DNA of 64,000 nucleotides. It comes from Cephalotus follicularis. Its lineage: Eukaryota > Streptophyta > Magnoliopsida > Oxalidales > Cephalotaceae. The notes beneath the pieces were generated by a model that saw only the letters and a program-made list of their open reading frames with translations, ran no database searches and was not told the origin of the DNA. The position numbers and the translations under genes are program-made. The stretch spans positions 141,943 to 205,942 of the forward strand of contig BDDD01000712.1 of the NCBI GenBank assembly GCA_001972305.1. Reading direction: 5' to 3'. This document shows, in pieces, positions 54,846-64,000 of this stretch; within the stretch, counting starts at the first letter, position 1; every line of letters begins with the position of its first letter.

Positions 54846-57236
54846 GAACCGTGTGCAATTACTGCCGGCAATTCAGCGAGAGAGCAAGTGAACCACGGGT
54901 CCTTCTTCTCCGCACATCTCTTTCTCATTATTTCTCCTTCTTTCCCCTCGACGTTGAAGCTTGGAGATTCGCTTCCAGCATCTCTCTTAGAGAGAGAGTA
55001 GGCGGAATCAAGTAAAGAAGGAGTCAGTTGACTCGTAGCAAGGTGTAGAGCCTGAGGGAAGAACCAGATCACGGTTTTAATAGCCAGTTCTCCCAGATCT
55101 GTGTCTTAATCATTATCGAGGTAGGTTCTACATACATTCTTGAACTCATGCATATTACTGCTTTAAATGAAATATGCTGATATGAACATCTAGATCAGGA
55201 CTAGATGCATGAGTTAGGGTGATTGACCCGATGAATGATTGATTGAAATAGAGATATGAGAGAGAATGGAGACTTTGAGCTTATAAGCCTAATATCTTCT
55301 CTCCACTGATTCTGGATCCAAAAGTATGGATCTTAGTGATGAAGCTGTTTTTGAGTTGTGATAGACCACTAGGGCTTATGGCTCATCCGGATCAAGTGCT
55401 GGATTGATGATTAATAGGATTTGAGGTTAATATGACCTGGTGAACGGCAATATTCGTCTGTCTGCAAAGTTCGTAGACCTTAGTACTAGAAGGCTGGCCC
55501 TTGTGCATAAGGGCAGACCTTGGTGCATGAGGGCAGACCTCAGTACGTGCATGAGGGCAGACCTCAGTACATGAAGGCATACCTTGGTACTTTAGGGCAG
55601 ACCTCAGTACATGAAGGTAAACCTCGGTACTTGAGGGCAGACCTCAGTACATGAAGGCAGACCACGGTACATGAAGGCAGGCCTCAGAGCTAGAAGCCAG
55701 ACCTCAAAGGTAGATGTCAGAGCTCTAACAGCTCGAAGTTTGACCTTAAGGCTTGAAGTCAAACTTCGGAGGTAGAGGTCAAAGGCAGACATCAGGGCTC
55801 AAAGCTCGCAGTCTGACCTCAAGGCTTGAAGGCAGACCTTAGATGAGAGGTTAGAGCTCCAAGTTCAAGTCTGGCATTAGGACTTAGGGGACTCTAAGGC
55901 TGTGCAGACTAAGTGAATCCTTCTCTAAAATAGATGGTTTTCAATACCAACCTTCAAAAGGGTTTTATAGTCAAAGACCTATAAGGTCTTAGTTTGTGCT
56001 TGACATTGTCGAGCATTGACGAGACAGCCTACTCCCAATATCCATTAATTCATGAAGGTTAGGGATGTTACCATGTCTGACGGATGTATACTCTATGGAA
56101 CTCACGACAAGGGTCACCGACTGAGCTGACTGATACAGGTCACTGATAGAGCTTACCGACACGGGTCATCGACTGAGCTTACCGACATTGGTCACCGATT
56201 GAGCTCACCGATACGGGTCACCAACTGAGTTACCCGACAAGGGTAACCGACTGAGCTGACCAATAAGGGTCACCGACTGAGATGACCGATAAGGGTTACC
56301 GATTGTGACTACCTAGATTGACCTCGTCTGCCCAGTATGCTTCTATCTTAAATAAACTAGCATCCAGGCTAAGCTTAAACAGGCAGACCTTGAATAACCT
56401 TATCAGTCCATTTGAGTAGGCCAGCTCTATCTCGTCTTCCCATGAGAATCGTAAAGAGTGGAAGGTCGGTAGTCTGCTACCTCAAGCCCAAGAAGCTGAG
56501 GTATGGTTCTCTGCCACTTCAAGCCGAGGAGGTTGAGGTATGTTTCTCTGCTACATCAAGCCGAGGAGGCCGAGGAGCGCTTGTGCTCATTGACTCCTCT
56601 GCCTATGACACAAAGAGTGTGTAGGAGGATGGAAGTCCTGCCTGCTCAAACATTGTGAATTGTATTGAAGGTGCGGCTTTGATCAGGTGAGGAAGAAGAT
56701 TATTCATACTTACATCTTGTGGGTTGTATGTATTCCTAGATGATTAAGGAATACTCTGGAATGTTGTAGATCTAGCGTGTGAATGATGGTTGCATGAATC
56801 TATTGGCATTCATGCATTTTCCCATGCCATGCATATATCTGCCATGGTTTGCTGAACCATTCACGAAGTTGGCGCAGCAACTAGGGGCCAGTACAGGTGA
56901 TGCGTGGAATTGATCGGATGGGCCGGATCATAGAGCAAGGCTTTGTCAGGAGGCCAGTTCCTACTATTTATACCTGCCTTATATAAGAGACTTGATGTAT
57001 AAGAATGTTTGTAAATTAGATTTTCACCTGTCGACTTGTGGCAATGCTCCTAATAAAAGATGTTGATGTATATGTTGGGTTTATCCACATAAGATATGAA
57101 TGGTTAATTCCGTATGCATGATTATACATTAAAGTTTTAAATTTACAGTATTTTTGGATGATAATGTGAATGATTTGTGTGGACGGCATGTCACGTGTCA
57201 GACCGTGGGGTCCTCCTCATGGTTCGGGGCGTGACA
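54598..57236 (+). mobile_element. Tekay-2 5' LTR
   Basis: Contains (GA)n at 54790-54844. A ~20-26-base repeat with GGGCAGACCTCAGTACATGA lies at 55490-55700, and a ~27-base repeat GAGCTGACCGATACGGGTCACCGACT at 56095-56305. GCCGAGG-containing repeats occur at 56480-56580, and a TATA-like TTATATAAG at 56980-56988. Ends GGTTCGGGGCGTGACA. Confidence 0.9.
55490..56305. repeat. Two tandem-repeat blocks in the Tekay-2 LTR
   Basis: Block 1 (55490-55850): units with GCAGACCTCAGTACATGAAG, degenerating rightwards. Block 2 (56095-56305): about eight units with ACCGACTGAGCTGACCGATA. Both recur in the 3' LTR at 59815-60110 and 60315-60545 with different copy number and order. Confidence 0.85.
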
Positions 57237-57242
57237 GTTTCG

Positions 57243-57254
57243 TGGTATCAGAGC
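57243..57254 (+). promoter_or_regulatory. Tekay-2 primer-binding site
   Basis: TGGTATCAGAGC six bases after the LTR end, complementary to initiator tRNA-Met. Confidence 0.93.
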
Positions 57255-57397
57255 ATAAGCTATGCAGGGTATGCCAAGATAGGATCCTTGGCTTTTGGAA
57301 TTAACTGCTGTGAATAGGAATATTGATTGTTTCGATTATTTTGGAGTTGCGGATAAGATAACTGGATATTGACCATTCTCTTTTATATAAGGTAGGT

Positions 57398-58700
57398 ATG
57401 GAAGGTTGCCACGGAAGAGCTACAATAAGAGCTAGAGCAGGGCCGTCGACTAGATGTACCCAAGCCAATATAGATGTTGGAGAACAGGAAGAAGAGAATG
57501 GGGCCAAAGAAGCAAAATTTGTTACTCCTGCTCAAGAGGAGCCCGGAGAATCTATAAGGGAGATGCATGCTATGATGGCTGAATGAATGAAATTAAGCAG
57601 TGACATGTGGCTGCAGTAGAGCAAACCCCAGCTGGTAGACCAGCTAGGCGTGCAGAAGCAGTAGGGAGACCAGTTGAGCAGACTGCACGCAGGGAGGATC
57701 CCTTGATTAGGTTCTTGGAGCTAAATCCTCCCGCTTTCACAGGGGATTCAGATACTATTGCCCCCGAGGAATTGTTAATACAGATGTCCAAGATTTTTGG
57801 GTTCTTAGAATGCCCAAATTTTCAGAAGGTTACTTTTGATGCTTATATGCTCCAAGGTGAAGCAAAGCTTTGGTGGGGGATGGTTGATACCTCCTGGCAA
57901 TAATTAGGGATAGTAAAATCTTGGGATATGTTTGTCATGGAGACAAAGAAAGGTACATTCCCGAGACTAATGTTGACCAAAAGGAAGTCGAATTCCTCAG
58001 TTTAGTGCAAGGCAACATGACTGTGCCTCAATATGAAGCTACGTTTAACGAACTGGCAAGGTTTTCTCCTCATGTGGTTGGTACAAAGGCTCGAAAAGCT
58101 AAGAAGTTTCTTAGTGGACTCAAAGCAGACATCATGCAAAGATTAGTACCGTTGCGATCGAGATCGTTCTATGAGTTGGCCAGCATAGCTAGAGAGCTAG
58201 AGTCGGTGGCTGAAGATTTGTACCAGTTGAGGAATCATACTAGTAGCAGTAGGTCTGCATCGATAGATTGGCAGTCAGTGAGGAGTTCTGGGAGCAATAA
58301 CAAATCCCAGAGATCCGGGAACAGTAGCTCGAGTCAAGGTGGATCTCCTCAGAGCAATGGTAGTACCTCTGGTTCCGCATGACACGGAGAATAGTTTCGA
58401 GGTTCATGGCAGAGGAGACGATGCCAGGGCTCCCATCAGAGGCATCAGAGGAGGCTGTTATCACAGGGAGGTCACTTTAGACTTTCCAGTGATAGTAGCT
58501 AGATTCCTTTTGATTCGTGCGTGTATGGTCAGCGCATGAATCATGCTTCAGATGATTGTTGGTGGAAGACCAGTAAATGCCTAGTTTGTGGAGCTATGGA
58601 CCATATGGTTGTAGAGTGTCCTCATAACATGTATGGTTCAGGGAATCAGCCAAGTCAGAGTTTGGCCCTATCACAAGGAGGTCCATAGCAGAGCCGTGGT
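57398..58700 (+). pseudogene. Tekay-2 gag
   Basis: Starts at ATG 57398 (MEGCHGRATIRARAGPST). Frameshifts near 57590 and 57905 and stops break it into pieces. The pieces read LIRFLELNPPAFTGDSD and MLQGEAKLWWGMVDTSW (Retrotrans_gag core, 57700-57900), then FLSLVQGNMTVPQYEATFNE (57995-58050). A Ser/Asn/Gly-rich linker follows (58240-58380), and an intact zinc knuckle CLVCGAMDHMVVEC at ~58578-58619. It corresponds to the Tekay-1 gag (27281-27505 and 11270-11500). The knuckle is complete, but the frame breaks make the protein unlikely to be produced whole. Confidence 0.88.
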
Positions 58701-58919
58701 TCTTGATAGCAATACCAAGGTCGTCCTAGCACCAGTTTGCCTTCTACAGTGTAGGGAAACTGTGGTATGCAACCTATGGGATCGATACCAAGTATGTATT
58801 ACAGTTATGCTAGGGATCAGAGTGCGTAGCAAAAGCGTGGAGAAGATGTAAGAGCTTTGTATCCTCATTGTTTTGACCTTTAGGAATCTCGGGATGAGAT
58901 TTTTTTAAGGAAGGGAGGA
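58701..58919 (+). other. Tekay-2 gag-to-3'-end junction and polypurine tract
   Basis: After the knuckle the sequence passes within ~250 bases to RALYPHCFDL (58850-58880), which resembles the YPHLF C-terminus after the chromodomain of Tekay integrases. ESRDEIF and the polypurine tract AAGGAAGGGAGGA (58907-58919) follow. This marks the scar of an internal deletion that removed most of pol. Confidence 0.65.
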
Positions 58920-59116
58920 TGTATGCCCCAGGTCTTGTATAAATTGTTGTATTAAATTATAACGTGCAATGGTATGGTAACATGACATATGTCCACCACA
59001 ATCTCTTTCCAAGTGTCCTCCATCCAGTATTAATCTAGTAGCTTCTTTAAGAAGCTTTCGAGCACGAAGTGAGGGGGAGCTAGCCATTGTCACTTAGCTG
59101 ATTCTCTCTTCTCTCT

Positions 59117-59164
<48 letters not shown>

Positions 59165-61433
59165 ACCACGGGTGATTACTGCCGTCCATTCAGTGAGAGA
59201 ACAAGTGAACCACGGGTCCCTCTTCTCCGCGCATTTCTTCCTCACTGTTTCTCCTTCTTTCCTTTCGATGCTGAAGCTTGGAGCTTCGTTTCCAGCGTCT
59301 CTCTTAGAGAGAGAGCTTGTGGAATAAAGGAAAGAATGAGTCATTGGACTCGTAGCAATGTGTAGAGCCTGAGGGAAGAACAAGATCATGGTTTTAACAA
59401 CCAATTCTCCCAGATCTACGTCTCAATCGTGATCGAGGTAGATTCTACATACATGGTTGAACTCATGAATATTACTGCTTTAAATGAAATATGCTAATAT
59501 GAACGGATAGATCAGGACTAGATGCATGAGTTAGGGTGATTGACCCAATGAATGATTGATTGAAATAGAGATATGGGAGAGAATGGAGACTTTGAGCATA
59601 TAACCCTAATCTCTTCTCTCTCCTAATTCTGGATCCACAAGTATGGATCTTGGTAATGAAGCTGTTTCTGAGTTGTGACCGACCACTAGGGCTTATAGCT
59701 CCTCTGGATCGAGTGCTGGATTGATTAATAGGATTTGAGTTGAATATTAGCTGGTGAATGGTCGTATTCACCTGTCTACAAATGTCGTAGACCTCAATAC
59801 TCGAAGGCTGACCCCGATGCATGAGACACACCTCGCTTCACGAGGGCAGACCTTAGTACATGAAGTCAGACCTTGTTACATGAAGGTAGACCTCGGTACT
59901 TGAGGGCAAACCTCAGTACATGAAGGCATACCTCAGTATTTGAGGGCAGACCTCGGTACATGAAGGCAGGGCTCAGAGCTAGAAACAAGACCTCAGAGGT
60001 AGAGGTCAGAGCTCCAACAGCTCGAAGTCTGACCTCAAGGCTTGAAGGCAGACTTCGGAGAAGAGGTCAGAGCTCAAAGCTCAAGTCTGACATCAGGACT
60101 TAGGGAACTCTATGGCCGTGCAGACTACGTGAATCCTTCTCTAAAACATATGGTTTTCAGTACTAACCTTCTAAAGGGTTTTAAAGTTAAAGATCTATAA
60201 GGTCTTAGTTTGTGCTTGACATTGTCGAGCTCGGACGAGACAGCCTACTCCCAATCTCCATTAAGTCATGAAGGTTAGGGATGTTGCCTTAGTCTGACAG
60301 ATGTATACTCTATGGAACTCACAACAAGGGTCATCGGCTGAGTTGGCTGATACGGGTCACCGACTGAGCTGTCCGATACGAGTCACCGATTAATCTGACA
60401 GATACTGGTCACCGACTGAGTTGACCGACATGGGTCATCGTTGAGCTCACCGATACGGGTCACCGACTGAGTTGCCCGACAAGGGTAACCGACTGAGCTG
60501 ACCGATAAGGGTCGCCGACTGAGATGACCGATAAGGGCTTTTGATTGCGACTACCTAGTATGCTTCTGTCTTAAATAGACTAGCATTCAGGCAAAGGTTA
60601 AACAGGAAGACCTTGAATAACCTCGTCTTCCCAGTTGACTAGGCCAACTCTATCTCGTCTTCCCATGAGTTGCATAAATAGTGGAAGGTTGATAGTCTGC
60701 TACCTCGAGCCCAAGAGGCCGAGGTATGCTTCTCCGCTACCTGGAGCCGAGGTATGCTTCTCTGCTACCTGGAGCTAATAAGGCCGAGGAGCGCTTGTGC
60801 CCGTTGACTCCTCTGCCTAAGACACCAAGGGTGCGTAGGAGGATGGAAGACCTTCCTGCTCATACCTTGTGAATTGTATTGAAGGTGCTGCTTTGAGCAG
60901 GCAAGGTAGAGGAGTATTCATACTCACACCTTTTGGGTTGTATGTATTCCTAGATGATTAAGGAATACTCTTGAATGTGGTAGAGCTAACGTGTGAATGA
61001 TGGTTGCATGAATCTGTTGGCATTCATGCATATATCTTCTATGGTTTGTTGAACCATTCACGAAGTGGATACAGCAACTAGGGGCCAGTACAGGTGATGC
61101 GTGGAAGTGATCAGATGGGCCGGATCGCAGAGCAAGGCTTTGTCAGCAGGACAGTTCCTATTATTTATACCTGCCTTGTATAAGAGACTTGATTTATAAG
61201 AATGTTTGTAAATCAGATTTTGACCTGCTGACTTATGGCAGTAATCCTAATAAAAGATGTTGATGTATATGTTGGGTTTATCCACGCAAGATACGAATGG
61301 TAAATTCCGCATGCATGATTATATATTAAAGTTTTAAATTTACAGCATTTTTGGATGATGATGTGAATGATTTGTATGGACGGCATGTCACGTGTCGGAC
61401 AGTGGGGTCCTCCTCATGGTTCGGGCCGTGACA
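58920..61433 (+). mobile_element. Tekay-2 3' LTR
   Basis: TGTATGCCCCAGGTCTTG to TTCGGGCCGTGACA, colinear with 54598-57236. (GA)n at 59117-59160; repeat blocks at 59815-60110 and 60315-60545. Confidence 0.9.
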
Positions 61434-61438
61434 GAGGT

Positions 61439-62100
61439 AGATTGTAACACTATGTATTTTTTTTTATGATGAACTTAAGTATTATTTAATTTATTAAGTA
61501 ATACCTAGGAGTAGCAATTTATGATTATTAGTCATTGTGTTATATATGTTTTAGAACCTTACTCAGCGATAGGGGTAAATCAATAATTTTTTCGTAACAC
61601 CTTGTAAATTCTTCTTGATGAACTTAAGTATTGTTTAAATTATTTAAATAATACTTAGGTTTAGTATTTTATTAGTTTAGGTAGAATTAGAATTTTACAT
61701 GGCAAGTTAGGATTTTGCATGGCACTAAGGGTAAATTAGTAAATTTACTTTGGAAGAATATTGTTGTAAAATGAATGGTATTGATAGGGTATTTTTTACC
61801 CTAGGGCTGGCCATGAGGTGAGCAAGAGGGAGAGGGAGAGGTTACATGCCTTAAACACCCATTTAAGCATATTTTTATGTCATTTTAACTCCAAACTTAA
61901 ACCCTTCGGAGAGCCCTTTCATATCTTTCATAAGTACCCTTCAAACCACCCTTAAAGACACAAAATTATTGACATTCTAACCTCCCAAAACCATCCATCA
62001 CCCTTCATATTCTCTTTGAATGCCATTCATCACATGTCTTTGGGTTAACTCCTCCTACTCCTCCCTTAAAGGCTAGACAAATCCTTTTGGCATTTCACAA
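61439..62100. other. Unassigned AT-rich sequence, possible LTR remnant
   Basis: Two related stretches start GTAACAC and contain GATGAACTTAAGTATT with an inverted-repeat TTAAATAATAC (about 61447-61510 and 61592-61660), so a ~140-base duplicated segment. The TGTAACAC start would fit a gypsy LTR, but no second end was found. Confidence 0.35.
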
Positions 62101-62980
62101 CATATAAGAACATAGAAAGTGAAAGGGTTTGATTCAAGAACTTAGGTTCAAGCAAAGCAGTGTTTAGTTACAGTGTGATAGTCATAATGCCATTCATTTC
62201 ACGAAGAATTGGGTTTTCCATGCAAGCTCGAAGCATATCGATGTTCTATATGACAAGATCAGAGAGTGGTTAAATTCTGGTGAAATCAGTTTGTGCAAGG
62301 TTCACATAGAGGACGATGCAACATGCACGCTTACAATGCTAGTTCCTACGGATAACATCAACGTTTCTCTGACTTGATCTATTTCACTTCTTGTTGAGTT
62401 TGGTGGTGGAGCACCCCCTAACCTTTAAGGGGGTGCAAAAGGTACCTTTGGAGATGGGGTACATTTGGATCATAGATGATCTTTAAGGACTGGATTGAGG
62501 ACAAAGTGGAGATTGTTGGATATGTCTTCAATTCACATGCCCAAATTTGATTATGGAAGGCCAATTGGCTTTCTTAAGTTCCAAGGGTTAATTGTTTGAC
62601 TCATAGAATGCTCAAATTGCCTTCCCAAGCACCAAGCATTAGGCCCTTGGTTTTCGAAAGTCTAAAGGGCCTTCATATGTGTCAAGGGTGAAGTGTTTGA
62701 CTTAGGAAAAGATCAATTTGCCTTCCTAAGCACTAAACGTGAATCCCTTGGCTTCTAGAAGGCTAAATGGTCGTCTTATGTGCAGGGGTGAAGTGTCTAA
62801 CTTAGAAAAGGCTCAAATTACTTCCTAAGCGCCCAACATGAGGCCCTTGGCTTCTGGAAGGTCAAATGGTAGCGCTGAATATAAGGCCCTTGGCTTTTGG
62901 AAAGCGAAATAGCCTTATTGAGTGTCAACAGTGAAATATTTGACTTAAGGAAGGCTCAAATTACCTTCCTAAGTGCTAAA
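62100..62980 (+). mobile_element. Truncated Copia 3' end
   Basis: RNase H remnant (about 62130-62375: LQCDSHNAIHFTKN, FHASSKHID), polypurine tract AAAGTGGAGATTG (62502-62513) and LTR start TGTTGGATATGTC at 62514. The LTR holds 3.5 tandem units of ~100 bases (62591-62980) sharing TTGACTTAGGAAAGGCTCAA and GAGGCCCTTGGCTTCTGGAA. The last unit is cut at 62980 by the next LTR. No upstream pol is present. Confidence 0.8.
62591..62980. repeat. ~100-bp tandem repeat in the Copia LTR
   Basis: Units begin near 62591, 62691, 62791 and 62931; the fourth is interrupted after CTAAA by the Tekay-3 LTR. Confidence 0.8.
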
Positions 62981-64000
62981 TGTCACGCCCCGAACCAAGA
63001 GGAGAACCCCCAAGGCCCGACACGTGACATGTCGTCCATACAAATCAATCATAATTATAAAAAATATGCAATAAATTTAAACCTTTTAATATATAATCAT
63101 GCATGCGGAATTAACCATTCCTATCTTGCGTGGATAAACCCGACATATACATCAACATCTCATATCTTAAGTTCTGCCACAAGTCGGTAGGTCAAGAATA
63201 ACTAGAATATAATCATTCTTATACATCAAGTCTCTTATACAAGGTAGGTATGGTAGCAGGAACTACTCTGCTGTCAAGGCCTTGCTCTACGATTCGGCCC
63301 ATCTGATCACTTCCACTCATCACCTGTACAAGCCCCTAGTTGTTACGCCCACTTTCTGAATGGTTTAGCAAACCATAGCAGATATACGCATGGCATGGGG
63401 AAATGCATGAATGCAAACAGATTCATGCAACCACCATTCACACGCTAGCTCTACAACATTCCAGAGTATTCCTTAATCATCTAGGAATACATACAACCCA
63501 CAAGGTGTGCGTATGAATACTCCTCTGCCTCACCTGTTCGAAGTAGCACCTTCAATACCAAATCACAGGGTATGAGCAGGCAGGCTTCCATCTTTCTACG
63601 CACTCTTGGTGTCAGAGGCAGAGGAGTCAACAAGCATAAGCGCTCATTGGCCTCCTCCACTCGAGGTAGCAGAGAAGCCTACCTCGACCTCCTCGGCTCG
63701 AGGTAGCAAAAAAGCATTACTCAGCCTCTTGGGCTCCAGGTAGCATCACCATTGCCTATGCACTAATAGTGCTACAGAGGATGAAGTCGAGATAACATTA
63801 GTCTAATTGACTCTTCCCTTAATGTTAGTCTCTTCAGGACAGAGCATATTGGGTGGTCTAGGTTATTTGGAGTTACACGGGGCCCTCATAGCCCTTCATA
63901 ATGTAGGATTCATCCATAGGTTCACCTGCCATAGTAGCGGAATTCACCCTTAGGTTCACCTGTTATAGTCGCCCTTCACTAGGTGGAATTCACCCATAGG
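62981..64000 (-). mobile_element. Tekay-2-family LTR, inverted, partial (Tekay-3)
   Basis: Starts TGTCACGCCCCGAACC and follows the complement of the Tekay-2 LTR end: TGCATGCGGAATTAACCATTC (63100 region), GATAAACCCGACATATACATC, GCCACAAGTCGGTAGGTCA. It then continues through the equivalent repeat zones and runs off the window. CTAAA at 62976-62980 is the candidate target duplication. Whether a solo LTR or a full element cannot be told. Confidence 0.85.

Larger units (their letters stand above)
54598..61433 (+). mobile_element. Tekay-like gypsy element, gag-only (Tekay-2)
   Basis: LTRs 54598-57236 (2639 bases, TGTAAGCCC to CGTGACA) and 58920-61433 (2514 bases, TGTATGCCC to CGTGACA) are colinear with moderate divergence. 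They are flanked by AAGGT (54593-54597) and GAGGT (61434-61438), a 4/5 target-duplication match. The primer site is at 57243 and the polypurine tract at 58907-58919. The internal 1683 bases encode gag and then jump to the extreme 3' end of pol, so protease, RT, RNase H and integrase are missing. It must have moved with proteins supplied by other elements. Confidence 0.92.

Noticed and set aside
55392-55792. Repeat-rich minus-strand ORFs (CTEVCPHA strings)
   Set aside because: They follow the tandem repeat in the Tekay-2 LTR and are not conserved in frame in the 3' LTR.

Overview
This window is plant nuclear heterochromatin: 64 kb built almost entirely of transposable elements inserted into one another. 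It shows no intact host gene, rRNA, tRNA or CRISPR array. The evidence for a plant is Tat-type and Tekay-type Ty3/gypsy elements, Sirevirus-like Ty1/copia elements with tRNA-iMet primer sites, a CACTA DNA transposon, and accessory ORFs known only from plant elements. The species cannot be fixed from the sequence; a large-genome angiosperm fits best. Lineage names below are my assignments from motifs and structure.

Left block (1-32371). A gag-only Tekay-like element in minus orientation (Tekay-1) spans 7487-32371, with its far left end outside the window. Its left LTR is split by a Tat element (Tat-1, up to 7486) and by a Copia solo LTR (8766-10535). Its gag is split by a full-length Copia element (Copia-A, 11502-26932, target duplication CAATC). 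Copia-A contains a CACTA transposon (16580-22339, duplication TCT) that carries two exons of a captured poly(A) polymerase-like gene. The CACTA element in turn contains a Tekay-type solo LTR (18424-21320, duplication AAACT). The right LTR of Tekay-1 contains another solo LTR (28542-30642, duplication TGTAC). Tat-1 was itself entered by a Sirevirus-like Copia whose LTR end occupies 1-705.

Middle block (32372-54597). About 1.2 kb of unassigned sequence, including a three-unit palindromic tandem repeat, precedes a second, heavily mutated Tat element (Tat-2). A 13.8 kb Sirevirus-like element (Sire-1, 35825-49661, minus strand) split the Tat-2 gag/pol frame, with GTCCT duplicated. Sire-1 has gag with serial zinc knuckles, protease-integrase, RT-RNase H, an extra 3' ORF, several polypurine tracts and LTRs of about 1.06 kb. 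Its RT is split by a 2.9 kb solo LTR (41347-44221, duplication GTGCT). Its left LTR contains a 981-base assembly gap.

Right block (54598-64000). Tekay-2 (54598-61433) has 2.5-2.6 kb LTRs around only 1.68 kb of internal sequence (gag, no pol). It is followed by a truncated Copia end (RNase H, polypurine tract, LTR start) and by an inverted LTR of the Tekay-2 family running off the window.

Main points of interest: the poly(A) polymerase fragment inside the CACTA element; imperfect palindromes centred on GTCGAC-like cores in LTRs of both copia and gypsy families; two independent gag-only Tekay elements with nearly equal internal length; and accessory ORFs in Tat-1 (antisense, with an in-frame intron) and Sire-1 (3' ORF).
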